64,000 bases of DNA from Sedimenticola sp. (GCA_027083925.1 JALWMK010000122.1:34955-98954); one strand, 5' to 3'; shown: positions 8,328-17,693, counted from the stretch's first letter. Numbers and translations are program-made. Notes: generated by a model from the sequence alone, not told the origin.

Positions 8328-8446
8328 GTCATTCCGGCACAGGCCGGGATCCAGGCGTCGAAGCGCCGACATGGACCCCGGCTCTGGCGCAGGCTACCCG
8401 CTGCACTCCCTCTCCTCCATGCACAGGGTTGTACGCCAGGATGACG
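8328..8446. repeat. Dispersed hairpin repeat, copy 2
   Basis: GTCATTCCGGCACAGGCCGG at the left and a CGCCAGGATGACG right end show the same family as 7399-7467, with a longer, decayed centre. It lies in the 189-bp gap between ubiE and ubiJ, so the two copies bracket ubiE in the same orientation. Confidence 0.6.
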
Positions 8447-8475
8447 ACCAGAACCAGCAGGGGTTCATAATCGTT

Positions 8476-9102
8476 ATGTCCACCCGAGACCTGGCATTGT
8501 CATCCCTGGAGCACGGCATCAACACCCTGCTGCAACTGGATCCTGTCGCCTGCAACAAGCTGGCCAGGCATCACGGCAGGATTATCGGTATTCATTTGCG
8601 CGGAGCGGAAATCACACTCTACTTCATCCCCGATCAACAAGGGCATTTGCAGTTGTTCAGCCAGATTGAAGGCGAACCCGATGCCCTGCTCTGCGGCAGC
8701 CCCCTGGATTTGCTGCGTAGCAGCGACAAGGAACAGGGCAGTGCGCAATTATTTGCCGGTCGCGTCAGCATCACCGGCAACACCGCCCTGGCTCACGATT
8801 TTGGCGCCACCCTGGGTGGGCTGGATATCGACTGGGAAGAACAGCTGTCAAAACTCACCGGCGACATTCTCGCCCATCAAACCGGCGCTGCTGTCCGCAA
8901 AGCGGGGCACTGGCTCAGGAATACCGACTCCCGCATAAAAGCCGATCTTGGCGAATATCTTACAGAGGAAGCCCGCCTGCTGCCCCACCCGCTGGAAGTC
9001 GAGGACTTCATTGCCCAGGTGGATGAGCTGCGTGAGCATACTGACCGCCTGGAAGCCCGCATCCGCCTCTTGCAACGCCAGCTGCAACAGGAGGAGAAAT
9101 GA
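8476..9102 (+). CDS. ubiJ: Ubiquinone biosynthesis accessory factor UbiJ
   Basis: 208 aa from the ATG at 8476; the frame is open further upstream but runs through the dispersed repeat, so that part is not coding. UbiJ carries an N-terminal SCP2-like lipid-binding domain (about residues 15-120) and a C-terminal coiled coil (about 165-208, rich in E, R, L and Q). It assembles with UbiK as a scaffold for the aerobic Ubi metabolon. The ribosome site is weak. The stop overlaps the ubiB start by 4 bp. Confidence 0.92.
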   Translation: MSTRDLALSSLEHGINTLLQLDPVACNKLARHHGRIIGIHLRGAEITLYFIPDQQGHLQLFSQIEGEPDALLCGSPLDLLRSSDKEQGSAQLFAGRVSITGNTALAHDFGATLGGLDIDWEEQLSKLTGDILAHQTGAAVRKAGHWLRNTDSRIKADLGEYLTEEARLLPHPLEVEDFIAQVDELREHTDRLEARIRLLQRQLQQEEK

Positions 9103-10751
9103 TTCCGCTACGCCAGGGATTACGGGTCATACACATCACCTGGGTTCTGCTCAAGAACGGCCTGGACGAGTTTGTCCTTGCCGCTCATTTGTTTCGTCCG
9201 ATCCGCTTTTTCCGCTTTCTTTCGCCATTTTACTGGCTGCAAAAAGGGCAACGCCCGAATTATGGCATCCGAATCCGCCACACCCTTGAAGATCTGGGGC
9301 CGATCTACATTAAATTTGGGCAGATTCTCTCCACCCGCCGCGACCTGCTGCCCGATGAGATTGCCGAAGAGCTGATAAAACTGCAGGATGACGTACCCCC
9401 TTTCCCGGCAGAACAATCCCGCCAGATTGTGGAAAAGGCACTGGGAGGAAAGGTAGATGACCTGTTCGCCCGCTTTGATCCCGAACCCATGGCCTCCGCA
9501 TCCATTGCCCAGGTACATGCCGCCCGGCTGCACAGTGGCGAGGAGGTCATCGTCAAGGTGGTGCGCCCCGGCATCGAGAAAGCCATCCGCAAGGATGTGG
9601 ATCTGATGTATACCCTTGCCGGGCTGGCGCAAAAATACTCCCGGGAGGCGCGCCGCCTGCGTCCTACAGAGGTGGTGGAAGAGTACGAAAAGACCATTTT
9701 CGATGAACTGGATCTCACCCGCGAAGCCGCCAACGCTTCCCAGCTGCGACGTAATTTCCTGGACAGTGAGATGCTCTATATTCCTAAGGTTTACTGGGAC
9801 TACTGCCATCGCAATGTGATGGTCATGGAACGCATCTATGGCACTCCCGTGGATGAGGTGGAGACGCTAAAGGCCCAGGGTGTGAGCATGGCCATGCTGG
9901 GAGAGCGCGGGGTGGAGATCTTCTTTACCCAGGTCTTCCGCGACAATTTCTTTCACGCCGACATGCACCCGGGAAACATCTTTGTAGAACCCAGTGGCCG
10001 TTATATCAGCGTCGATTTCGGCATCATGGGCACCCTCACTGCCGAGGATCAGCGGTATCTGGCGGAAAACCTTTTGGCTTTCTTCCATCGTGATTACCGC
10101 CGCGTGGCGGAGCTGCATGTGGAGTCCGGCTGGGTTCCCAAGGGCACACGCATCGAAGATTTTGAAGCGGCCATCCGCACCGTCAGCGAGCCTATCTGGG
10201 AAAAACCCATTGCCGAGATTTCCTTCGGGCACTTCCTGCTGCGCCTTTTCCAGACGGCCCGGCGCTTTGACATGGAAGTGCAGCCGCAACTGGTGCTGCT
10301 GCAAAAAACCTTGCTGAACATCGAAGGCCTGGGGCGCATGCTGTATCCGCAGCTGGATCTGTGGGCCACAGCCAAGCCCTTCATGGAAAAGTGGGTTGCA
10401 CAACAGGTCGGCCCCAAGGCCTTTCTGCGCAGGGTGAAGGAAAACATGCCACAGTTGTCTGAAGAGCTGCCGGAAATCCCGCGCCTGGCCTATCAGGTAC
10501 TCAAGAGCGCCCAGAGCGGCAAGCTGCGCCTGGAATCACATTCAGAGGAACTCAAGACGCTGCGTCAGGATCTCCAGCAGGGACAAAGCCGCACCCGGCA
10601 AAGCATCGCGGGGAGCGCCCTGATTATCAGCGCCGCACTACTGGCCGGCCTGGGAACCCCGTTGCTATCCGCCAGCCTGCTGCCCCTGCTCAGTGGTGGC
10701 CTTGGCATCGCTGGCATCGGTTTGTTGGGAAACAGCCTGCTGCGCCGCTGA
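9099..10751 (+). CDS. ubiB: Ubiquinone biosynthesis kinase-like protein UbiB
   Basis: 550 aa. UbiB/ADCK-type atypical kinase fold required for ubiquinone synthesis. The diagnostic KxGQ motif (K72-F-G-Q75 in YIKFGQILSTRRDLLP), the alanine-rich nucleotide loop MASASIAQVHAA (131-142) and the catalytic HADMHPGNIF motif are all present. The last 40 residues form two hydrophobic segments that anchor the protein in the inner membrane. Its 3' end overlaps a convergent minus-strand gene by 87 bp. Confidence 0.97.
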   Translation: MIPLRQGLRVIHITWVLLKNGLDEFVLAAHLFRPIRFFRFLSPFYWLQKGQRPNYGIRIRHTLEDLGPIYIKFGQILSTRRDLLPDEIAEELIKLQDDVPPFPAEQSRQIVEKALGGKVDDLFARFDPEPMASASIAQVHAARLHSGEEVIVKVVRPGIEKAIRKDVDLMYTLAGLAQKYSREARRLRPTEVVEEYEKTIFDELDLTREAANASQLRRNFLDSEMLYIPKVYWDYCHRNVMVMERIYGTPVDEVETLKAQGVSMAMLGERGVEIFFTQVFRDNFFHADMHPGNIFVEPSGRYISVDFGIMGTLTAEDQRYLAENLLAFFHRDYRRVAELHVESGWVPKGTRIEDFEAAIRTVSEPIWEKPIAEISFGHFLLRLFQTARRFDMEVQPQLVLLQKTLLNIEGLGRMLYPQLDLWATAKPFMEKWVAQQVGPKAFLRRVKENMPQLSEELPEIPRLAYQVLKSAQSGKLRLESHSEELKTLRQDLQQGQSRTRQSIAGSALIISAALLAGLGTPLLSASLLPLLSGGLGIAGIGLLGNSLLRR

Positions 10752-12056
10752 AACCGGCACTTTTACCCGCAGCCGGGCCTGGGCAGAAGAAATATTGCCG
10801 GCCTGTAAATGCGCGGTGAATTTTCCTCCGCTGATGCGCTGCTGGATGGAGATACGGCCACCTTTTGCCTCAACCAGTATCCCCTTGTGGATTCTGCCAT
10901 TGCGCTCCTTGAGGATAACCCTGCGCTCAAGATAGCCTGACAGACGCTCAACGGGAACCTTGCGGTATTCCCACATATATTCCACTTTTGGCGGCAGAGG
11001 CTTCTGCTTCTTCCCCGCCCCGCTGTTGCGCCGCACCAGAGACACACCATCGAGGATGCGGAAACTCAGATCCGTAACAAGGCGGTCATTGACCGCCAGC
11101 TGCAAACCAAGTTTTTCTGCGATTTGTTCCCGGGGCAGTTGCATTAGCGCAAATATGCCAATGGGGTTCGGGGGGCTGAGTTCGATCAGCAGGGTACCCC
11201 AGCTGGTGACATATTCCTTCAGTGCGTGCTTCAGGCCGAAACCCGGCACAATGCCGCTCCTTTCGATTTCGCGAATCAAGTCATCCGCCATCAATAGCTT
11301 GAAATCTTCAGGTGTCACACCCCGTTTTTGGGCACAGTATTCCATTACTTTCTGCCCAAACTCTGGGGAGTTTTCGTAGGTGATCTTCAATTTGTTCAAC
11401 AAGACACCCAGCATTTTCTGCGCTTCCAAAGCCGGCACATTGCTCAGAGCCAACGACATTGCCAGATGCTGCATACCCTGAATATCAACAGAAAAATCAC
11501 TGTAAAGCTTTTGTGCCGAAGGAATATACTGATAGCCGAACCTTATATCTCCCTGCAACCTTTCAAACCCCATCTCCTGAAGCTGGATCAGCGAGGGTTC
11601 GCTGCCAGCCCTGCATACATCCGCTTGCTTGCCATCGGTTTTTCTGTATCCGGCGCGCTCTCTGAAGCGATCCAGCTCCGCTGCCCGGCCACCGGAGAAA
11701 TCAAGCACTACATCATTTACCACAATGTTCAACGTATCCGGCGGGTCGATTTTCCCCAGCGCCGGGAGTCTCCTGGCGAGATAGGATATGGCATCCGGAC
11801 CCTGGACATGTACGGCTCGAATGAAAAAGCCCTGCTCCTGGCCGGCGGGCACAACCTCTATGCCCTGGACGTCAATCTTTCCGTTTAGGCTGGTATTGAG
11901 ATCCCGGTAATGAATCGCGGCATGAGGCGCAGCCTGCAAAATGGCGTCGTCCAGTTTGGATTTTACAAAATAATAAAATCCCCAATGCGCGATTGCCCAA
12001 AAAATGATGGGCATGCCGATCAGCCATACCCAGATGTTTCTCCTTCGTCTCACCAT
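10665..12056 (-). CDS. Membrane-anchored protein of unknown function
   Basis: 463 aa; I do not recognise the family. An N-terminal basic stretch (MVRRRRNIW) precedes one transmembrane helix (about residues 8-31), so most of the protein is probably periplasmic. The remaining sequence has alternating beta-like patches, for example TSLNGKIDVQGIEVVPAG and LTVQ-like strands, which recall the repeat architecture of periplasmic AsmA/DUF945-type proteins, but no signature is firm. The C-terminal tail is rich in Gln, Ala and Ser. The last 29 codons lie antisense to the 3' end of ubiB. The gene stands alone, with copy B of the palindromic repeat just upstream. Confidence 0.7.
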   Translation of the reverse strand: MVRRRRNIWVWLIGMPIIFWAIAHWGFYYFVKSKLDDAILQAAPHAAIHYRDLNTSLNGKIDVQGIEVVPAGQEQGFFIRAVHVQGPDAISYLARRLPALGKIDPPDTLNIVVNDVVLDFSGGRAAELDRFRERAGYRKTDGKQADVCRAGSEPSLIQLQEMGFERLQGDIRFGYQYIPSAQKLYSDFSVDIQGMQHLAMSLALSNVPALEAQKMLGVLLNKLKITYENSPEFGQKVMEYCAQKRGVTPEDFKLLMADDLIREIERSGIVPGFGLKHALKEYVTSWGTLLIELSPPNPIGIFALMQLPREQIAEKLGLQLAVNDRLVTDLSFRILDGVSLVRRNSGAGKKQKPLPPKVEYMWEYRKVPVERLSGYLERRVILKERNGRIHKGILVEAKGGRISIQQRISGGKFTAHLQAGNISSAQARLRVKVPVSAAQQAVSQQTDASDAKATTEQGQQAGG

Positions 12057-12074
12057 AGTCCCCTTAATGTAACT

Positions 12075-12094
12075 CCTGAACCCGCGGATTCAGG
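12075..12094. repeat. 20-bp palindromic repeat, copy B
   Basis: CCTGAACCCGCGGATTCAGG is a near-perfect palindrome (CCTGAAYCCG/CGGRTTCAGG). It lies in the 76-bp gap between the DJ-1 family gene and the start of the unknown membrane protein gene. Confidence 0.65.
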
Positions 12095-12132
12095 TTAACT
12101 GTTAATGAAAAACCCCTGACCGTAGGGCACAA

Positions 12133-12702
12133 CTATCGAGTGGCCGGGCGCATCAGCGAAGACTCCACGGTATTACGCTGCGCTGACCCCACTAGTTTCT
12201 CGATCAGTTCAAGCGCAAAATCCATGGCCGTACCAGGCCCACGAGAGGTAATGACCTTGCCATCGACAACCACTGCCCGGTCATCAACATAACGGGTGTC
12301 TTCCAGTTGCATGGCATCGATGACGCCTGGATAGGAGGTTGCCTGTTTTCCCCGCAGCAAGCCGGCACTGGCCAGCACTTTGGGCGCGGCACAGATGGCG
12401 GCTGTATATTTTCCCTGCTCCGCCATCCGCTTCAACATACGCTGGATGCGCACATCCTCATCCAGATAATCGGCACCTGGCAACCCCCCGGGCAGCACCA
12501 TCATGTCGAAATCATCACCCAGTACTTTGTCCAGACTGGTATCAGGAACAAGTACCACTCCGCGGCTACAGGTAACAGCGCCATCCGCCAGGCCTGCGGT
12601 AATCACCTCGATGCCAGCCCGCCGCAACAAATCAATGATGCTGACAGCCTCCAGCTCTTCACAGCCCTGCGCCAGGGGAACCAATACTCGCGCCATATTC
12701 AT
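12133..12702 (-). CDS. yajL: DJ-1/PfpI family protein, YajL-like
   Basis: 189 aa. The DJ-1 fold is complete: VPLAQGCEELEAV at residues 8-20 includes the conserved Glu (E16), and the nucleophile elbow AAICAAPKVL places the reactive Cys at 104. Family members are linked to oxidative-stress and methylglyoxal/glyoxal defence or chaperone roles. The exact activity of this member cannot be read from sequence. Start could be the second Met (MARVLVPL). The gene lies downstream of ctpA on the same strand, separated by 100 bp that contain palindromic repeat copy C. Confidence 0.85.
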   Translation of the reverse strand: MNMARVLVPLAQGCEELEAVSIIDLLRRAGIEVITAGLADGAVTCSRGVVLVPDTSLDKVLGDDFDMMVLPGGLPGADYLDEDVRIQRMLKRMAEQGKYTAAICAAPKVLASAGLLRGKQATSYPGVIDAMQLEDTRYVDDRAVVVDGKVITSRGPGTAMDFALELIEKLVGSAQRNTVESSLMRPATR

Positions 12703-12717
12703 GCCCTCGGTTTCAAT

Positions 12718-12737
12718 CCTGAACCCACGGATTCAGG
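12718..12737. repeat. 20-bp palindromic repeat, copy C
   Basis: CCTGAACCCACGGATTCAGG differs by one base from copy B at 12075. It lies between ctpA and the DJ-1 family gene. Confidence 0.65.
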
Positions 12738-12802
12738 TCAATATAACCCCGATTGCTGCGGAAAAACCGGAAGCATTCTATCTTTTGCCGGATTCCGCAG
12801 GC

Positions 12803-14089
12803 TTATTTTTGGCTGAGAATGGAGATCCCCTTGAGAAGGTTTAGCGCCTCATTCAACTCGTAGTCTTCTTCCAGGAGTTTTTTCTCGCCGTTACCATTGT
12901 TCTTGTTGGGCTTTTTCTTGTCAGGATTCGCCAGATGGTCAGCCAGATCGGCTTCTTTGAGCTGCAACAGGCTCTTTTTCAGCTCCTTGAGCTTCACTTT
13001 GCTCAGTTCGATATCCGGCTCAATCCCTTCCGCCTGAATGGAGCGCCCATTGGGAGTGTAATACCTGGCCGTAGTGAGCTTGATGGCAATTTTGCTACTG
13101 ATGGGAACAATGGTCTGCACCGAACCCTTGCCAAAGGTGGTGCGCCCCATGATGACCGCCCGCCTGTGATCCTGCAGCGCGCCCGCCACGATTTCCGAGG
13201 CCGAAGCCGAACCCTCGTTTACCAGCACCACCAGAGGCGCTCCATTCAGGACATCGCCGGGACGGGCGCTGAGCTTCAATGCAGAACTTTCGCCCCGCCC
13301 CTTGGTAAAGACGATCAATCCCTTCTCCAGGAACGCATCACTGACCGCAACGGCGCCCTGTAATACACCGCCAGGATTATTGCGCAAATCCAGCACCAGC
13401 CCCTTTAGTGGCGCGCCCGATTTCTTTTGCAGCTTGCGTATGGCCTGCAGCATGTCATCTGCAGTGGGCGCCTGAAACTGTGCCAGGCGCACATAGCCAA
13501 ACCCAGGCTCCAGCTCCCGCGATTTCACGCTTGCCTGCTTGATCACAGCCCGGATAATTTCAAATTCCAGGGGCTTGGGTTCGCCGCCACGCTGCACTGT
13601 AAGCTTGATTCCGGTTCCCGGCTTGCCACGCATGATTTTTACTGCGTTGCTCAAACTCATGCCTTTCGCGGGCTTGCCATCCAGGCGGATAATCAGGTCT
13701 CCTGCCTGGATACCCGCCTTCTGCGCCGGGGTGTCGTCAATGGGGGATATGACTTTAATGAAGCCATCCTCTACACCGACTTCGATGCCCAGACCACCGA
13801 ACTCCCCGCTGGTTCCTTCCTGCAGCGCCTTGAAATGCTCTTCGTCCAGATAGGCGGAATGGGGATCCAGTCCTTCCAGCATGCCACGAATGGCATGATC
13901 CAGAAGTTCCCGGTCGGTAACCGGCTCTACATAATCCTGTTGCACCCGGCCGAACACCTCGGCAAAAATCCGCAGTTCCTTCAGCGGCAGCCTTTTTTCT
14001 TCCGCCGCTGTTTCCTTGGCAAGGGATGCCGAAAACGGCGCTAAAACCACGCAGCCCCATAAAATGCTTCTGATTACCCACTTGCTCAT
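12803..14089 (-). CDS. ctpA: Carboxy-terminal processing protease CtpA (S41A)
   Basis: 428 aa from MSKWVIRSILWGCVV; an in-frame Met 8 codons upstream is less likely because the shorter form begins with a normal signal peptide cleaved near SASLA. A PDZ domain (about residues 95-180) precedes the S41 protease core. The Ser-Lys dyad is S296 in NEGSASASEI and K321 in TFGKGSVQ. It acts on periplasmic proteins. The C-terminus is Lys/Asn-rich. The order gpmI-envC-ctpA on one strand is a conserved gammaproteobacterial cluster. Confidence 0.94.
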   Translation of the reverse strand: MSKWVIRSILWGCVVLAPFSASLAKETAAEEKRLPLKELRIFAEVFGRVQQDYVEPVTDRELLDHAIRGMLEGLDPHSAYLDEEHFKALQEGTSGEFGGLGIEVGVEDGFIKVISPIDDTPAQKAGIQAGDLIIRLDGKPAKGMSLSNAVKIMRGKPGTGIKLTVQRGGEPKPLEFEIIRAVIKQASVKSRELEPGFGYVRLAQFQAPTADDMLQAIRKLQKKSGAPLKGLVLDLRNNPGGVLQGAVAVSDAFLEKGLIVFTKGRGESSALKLSARPGDVLNGAPLVVLVNEGSASASEIVAGALQDHRRAVIMGRTTFGKGSVQTIVPISSKIAIKLTTARYYTPNGRSIQAEGIEPDIELSKVKLKELKKSLLQLKEADLADHLANPDKKKPNKNNGNGEKKLLEEDYELNEALNLLKGISILSQK

Positions 14090-14125
14090 TTCAACGTCTC
14101 TGTATATGACCATAAAATCTTGCTA

Positions 14126-15292
14126 TCACCTGTTACGGGGCTTCCTGCACCAACGCATGGGATTTAGCGCTTTGCCCTGCTGGCGGATGCCAAAATAGAT
14201 CCCGCTGTCTTTGCGCCCTTCATTGCCACTGGCCTGGGCAATAATTTCACCTGCCTCTACCCATTCACCGGTTTCCTTGAACAAACTTTGGTTGTGGCCA
14301 TACAAGGTCATAAAGCCGTCACCGTGTTCAACGATAGCCAGCAGGCCATAGCCTCGCAGCCAGTCTGCCCATGCGACTCTTCCCGCATGCACGGCCCGCA
14401 CATCCTCACCGGCTCTGGCACTGATTATAACCCCGTCCCAGCGCAAGTTACCGATTTTCTGGGCGCCAAAGGTTTTCAGCAGTTTCCCCGGCAATGGCCA
14501 GATGAGCTTGCCCTTGTTCTGCCGAAAGGATTTCTGCTCTGGCAGATTCAGCATCTGGAAGGCGTCTTGCAAATGCTTTAGCAATTCCGCCAGCCGGCGC
14601 TCATCTTCCTGCCAGCGCTTCAGCTTTTCACCCTGCTGCGCCAGCCGGGAATCAACCTGCTGCAGCAGCCGCCTGCGTTGCTGCTGCCGCTGTTGCAGGC
14701 TTTTCTTTTTCTCCTGTTGCCGGTCGCGCAATCGCTCCAGTGAAGCTTGCTGGCGCTTGATCTGTACTGTCAGGCTGCGTTTTTCTTTCAAATCCCGATC
14801 AAAGACCTGCAGCTGCCGGGCGCGTTCCCTGCTGATGTAGTCGTGATAGGCCAACAGACGGCTGAGTGCGGCGGGATCCTGTTGATTGAGGAATAGCTTG
14901 AGCCGCTCCTGGCGTCCCGCCATGTACGCAGAACGCAGCAACAGCGCCAGTTTGCCGCGGGTCTTCCCGAGGCGCTGCCGCAGGTTCTGTTGCAGACGTT
15001 GAAGTAGTTGCAGCTCTTGTTGCAACTGCTCCCGCCGCGCTTCCAGCTGGCGCTGCTGCGCGATCAGGGAGCCTATTTCCCGCTCTGTGTCCGCCAGTTC
15101 GGCCGCCAGAGCGTCCTTCTCCTGGCGGGTTTTCCTGATGGTTTCCCGCAAGCGAGAAATACGTTGTTGCAGTTGTTCCCTTTGCTGCTGGGCACGCTGC
15201 TGTTGTTCTTGCTTGTCCGCCGCTGTTGCAGAAGCGTCCGCCCCCACAAGCAGCAGCACGCCACAGACAGGGAAAAGCAATCTGGACACCAT
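14126..15292 (-). CDS. envC: Murein hydrolase activator EnvC
   Basis: 388 aa: signal peptide (about 1-24), a long Gln/Arg/Leu-rich coiled coil (about 26-250) and a C-terminal LytM/M23 domain (about 280-385). The LytM domain reads WDGVIISARAGEDVRAVHAGRVAWADWLRGYG but ends YFGIRQQGKALNPMRW. Like E. coli EnvC it lacks the HxxxD and HxH zinc ligands, so it should activate amidases AmiA/B during septal splitting and not cleave murein itself. The start shares one base with the gpmI stop. Confidence 0.92.
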   Translation of the reverse strand: MVSRLLFPVCGVLLLVGADASATAADKQEQQQRAQQQREQLQQRISRLRETIRKTRQEKDALAAELADTEREIGSLIAQQRQLEARREQLQQELQLLQRLQQNLRQRLGKTRGKLALLLRSAYMAGRQERLKLFLNQQDPAALSRLLAYHDYISRERARQLQVFDRDLKEKRSLTVQIKRQQASLERLRDRQQEKKKSLQQRQQQRRRLLQQVDSRLAQQGEKLKRWQEDERRLAELLKHLQDAFQMLNLPEQKSFRQNKGKLIWPLPGKLLKTFGAQKIGNLRWDGVIISARAGEDVRAVHAGRVAWADWLRGYGLLAIVEHGDGFMTLYGHNQSLFKETGEWVEAGEIIAQASGNEGRKDSGIYFGIRQQGKALNPMRWCRKPRNR

Positions 15293-16866
15293 CAGGCAGT
15301 TTCAGGTTCCTGTTCCTGATCTTCGTACTCGATAAGCGAATGGCCGGTCATTTCCACAGGCTGCGGCAGCCCCATGATTTTCAGTAATGTGGGCGCCACA
15401 TCACAAAGGGAGCCACCTTCGGAAAAATGGGCAGCGCGATCTCCTACATAAATCAACGGCACCGGGTTGGTGGTATGGGCGGTATAAGGCTGGCCGGTTT
15501 CTTCGTCCAGCATTTTCTCGCAGTTGCCATGATCTGCGGTAATCAACATGGCGCCGCCAACCTTGTGAATTGCCCGCATCACCCGTCCCAAGCATTCATC
15601 CAGGGTCTCCACCGCCTGCACGGAGGCCTCGAACTTGCCCGTATGACCAACCATATCGCCATTGGCATAGTTGACGATGATCGCATCATACTTGCCTTCT
15701 TCTATCGCCTGCACCAGATGGTCGGTCACTTCCGGCGCACTCATTTCCGGCTTGAGGTCGTAGGTCGCCACATTCGGTGAGGGCACGAGAATGCGGTCCT
15801 CTCCCTCGAAAGGCTGCTCCTGACCGCCGTTGAAGAAGAAGGTCACATGGGCGTATTTCTCTGTTTCGGCCAGCCGCAACTGGCGCAGACCCAGCCTGGA
15901 GATATATTCTCCAAACACGTTTTCCAGGCGCTCTGCGGGAAACGCCACCGGGATATCCCATTCCTTGTTATATTCCGTGAGGCTGACAAAAATACCAAGG
16001 TCAGGCGCCGCTTCCCGGTGAAAGGCATCAAAGTCCTTTTCGATAAACGGGCGGGTAATCTGCCGTGCACGATCAGAGCGGTAGTTCATGTTGATCACCA
16101 CATCGCCATCACGCACACCTACCCTTTCTCCGCTGGCGGGAACGATGACTGTGGCCTCGACGAATTCATCGGTTTCCCCCCGTGCATAGGCCATTTCCAG
16201 ACCTTCTGTGGCGCTGGCGGCCACATATTCCGCCTTGCCCTCGGTAATCAGGTCATAGGCTTTCTGGATACGCTCCCAGTGATGATCCCTGTCCATGGCG
16301 AAATAACGCCCGATGATGCTGGCAATACGACCCGTTCCGGTTTCTGCAAGCACCTCGTCCATGGCCTGCAGGGAAGCCATGGCGCTTTTTGGCGGCATGT
16401 CTCTTCCATCGAGAAATGCATGTACGAAGATCTTTTTTGCACCACGCTCCGCCGCCAGCTTGACCATGGCATGAATATGTTCTTCGTGGGAATGCACCCC
16501 TCCCGGAGAGAGCAGCCCCAGAAGATGCACCGCCGATTCATTGTCCACGGCGATATCCACCGCCCCTGTCAGGGTGGCATTGCTGAAAAAAGAACCTGTA
16601 CGCACGGAGCGGCTGACGCGGGTAAACTCCTGGTAAACCACTCGCCCACTCCCCAGATTCAGATGCCCGACCTCGGAGTTGCCCATCTGGCCGCTGGGCA
16701 ATCCCACAGATGACCCCGCGGTTTCCAGTGCGGTATGCGCCCCTTCGTTCCAGAGCCGATCCCATACCGGCGTGCTGGCGGCGGCAATGGCGTTGTTTTC
16801 CTTTTCTTCGCGCAATCCCCAGCCATCGAGGATGATCAGCACAACAGGGCGGGGCGTGTCATTCAT
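15292..16866 (-). CDS. gpmI: 2,3-bisphosphoglycerate-independent phosphoglycerate mutase
   Basis: 524 aa from [18 protein letters not shown] longer in-frame form starting 38 codons upstream is rejected because the extra residues are not family-like. The enzyme interconverts 3- and 2-phosphoglycerate in glycolysis/gluconeogenesis. The metal-binding D14 (ILDGWG) and catalytic S64 in [10 protein letters not shown] are visible, as is the C-terminal ITADHGNCE metal site. The slightly long C-terminus ends in the acidic tail [12 protein letters not shown]. It is first in the gpmI-envC-ctpA group and divergent from the ArsR-type gene. Confidence 0.97.
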   Translation of the reverse strand: MNDTPRPVVLIILDGWGLREEKENNAIAAASTPVWDRLWNEGAHTALETAGSSVGLPSGQMGNSEVGHLNLGSGRVVYQEFTRVSRSVRTGSFFSNATLTGAVDIAVDNESAVHLLGLLSPGGVHSHEEHIHAMVKLAAERGAKKIFVHAFLDGRDMPPKSAMASLQAMDEVLAETGTGRIASIIGRYFAMDRDHHWERIQKAYDLITEGKAEYVAASATEGLEMAYARGETDEFVEATVIVPASGERVGVRDGDVVINMNYRSDRARQITRPFIEKDFDAFHREAAPDLGIFVSLTEYNKEWDIPVAFPAERLENVFGEYISRLGLRQLRLAETEKYAHVTFFFNGGQEQPFEGEDRILVPSPNVATYDLKPEMSAPEVTDHLVQAIEEGKYDAIIVNYANGDMVGHTGKFEASVQAVETLDECLGRVMRAIHKVGGAMLITADHGNCEKMLDEETGQPYTAHTTNPVPLIYVGDRAAHFSEGGSLCDVAPTLLKIMGLPQPVEMTGHSLIEYEDQEQEPETA

Positions 16867-17080
16867 TTCAAAAAGCTCACTGTACAGATGAATATGCCGG
16901 TGTAATTTTATCAGACTTCCGCCCGTCGCCTTGGCTGCAAATTCATGACTTGATCCAGATTTCCAAAAAAGCCTTGCCATTCAGTTTCCCCGGCGGCTTT
17001 CGGCTTTGGAGTCGAACCGGGTACTCGAGGCAAAAAAAAGAATTTGCTTGCAGTTTCCATAGTAAAACAGTGTATTATTG

Positions 17081-17095
17081 TATTAGCGTGTAATA
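17081..17095. promoter_or_regulatory. Inverted repeat in the gpmI/arsR-type divergent region
   Basis: TATTA-GCGTG-TAATA lies 16 bp before the first possible start of the ArsR-type regulator, in a run of AT-rich sequence that includes TATTAT (17073-17078). ArsR proteins often bind such short AT-rich dyads in their own promoter, so autoregulation is plausible but unproven. Confidence 0.4.
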
Positions 17096-17111
17096 AATAA
17101 CGCATACGTCA

Positions 17112-17486
17112 ATGGCATTGGAGAGGCTTGTGAAGACTTTTTCTTCCTCCCGAAAAAACAGAATTCAGGAATTTGGCGACAACATGGCGTTGATGCAGGA
17201 TGATGGCGATATTGAACGCGCCTCCCGGTCACTGAAAGCCATGTCCCATCCTTTACGGCTCAAGATACTTTGTACCTTGGGCGAAGATGAGGTCAGTGTG
17301 CATGACATTGTCGCCAAGGTTGGGTCATCACAAAGCAATATTTCCCAGCATCTGGCCATTCTGCGCGACAAAGGCATACTGGATGCCCGCAAGGATGCCA
17401 ACCGGGTTTTCTACCGGGTCAGCGACGCTCGCACCCTCCAACTCATCGATATGATGCGCCAGGTATTCTGTACCCACGCCCGTTAA
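17112..17486 (+). CDS. ArsR-family regulator resembling SqrR/BigR/YgaV persulfide sensors
   Basis: 124 aa; an alternative start is the Met at 17185 (MALMQDDGD), and neither has a strong ribosome site. The winged helix covers about residues 40-105, with recognition helix region SSQSNISQHLAILRDKG. The metal-binding CxC motif of arsenic/zinc ArsR members is absent. Instead single cysteines occur at C54 (LKILCTLGE) and C120 (RQVFCTHAR), 66 residues apart. That is the same spacing as C41/C107 of SqrR, whose two cysteines form a polysulfide bridge. The next gene in the same direction encodes a rhodanese. Persulfide or redox sensing is therefore a reasoned inference. Confidence 0.75.
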   Translation: MALERLVKTFSSSRKNRIQEFGDNMALMQDDGDIERASRSLKAMSHPLRLKILCTLGEDEVSVHDIVAKVGSSQSNISQHLAILRDKGILDARKDANRVFYRVSDARTLQLIDMMRQVFCTHAR

Positions 17487-17516
17487 CGGGCTGTACGCCG
17501 CGGCAGAACATACGGG

Positions 17517-17547
17517 CATTTTCAATGGCCATAAGTCATTGAAAATG
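17517..17547 (+). terminator. Hairpin after the ArsR-type gene
   Basis: CATTTTCAATG (17517-17527) and CATTGAAAATG (17537-17547) form a perfect 11-bp stem with a 9-base loop 30 bases after the stop codon. GAGAAAAG follows, so there is no clear T-run. It may be a factor-assisted or bidirectional terminator, or an operator. Confidence 0.4.
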
Positions 17548-17693
17548 GAGAAAAGACAAAATCACACTTTAATGTCTTTCCGGGTTGAAAAAAGCCATGG
17601 AAAACCTTTTCCAACATCCTGTTAAGAAGCGCTAACCCAGCCTGGGCACCAGCATCGCGTACCTGTAGAAAGCGTGCGCACAGGGTTCATGAC

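Noticed and set aside
7399..8446. Repeats around ubiE considered as CRISPR remnants
   Set aside because: Only two diverged copies, about 0.9 kb apart and separated by a gene, with internal hairpins typical of dispersed intergenic repeats. No cas genes are present.
14126..15292. EnvC read as an active zinc endopeptidase
   Set aside because: The LytM domain lacks the HxxxD and HxH ligands, as in known EnvC activators.
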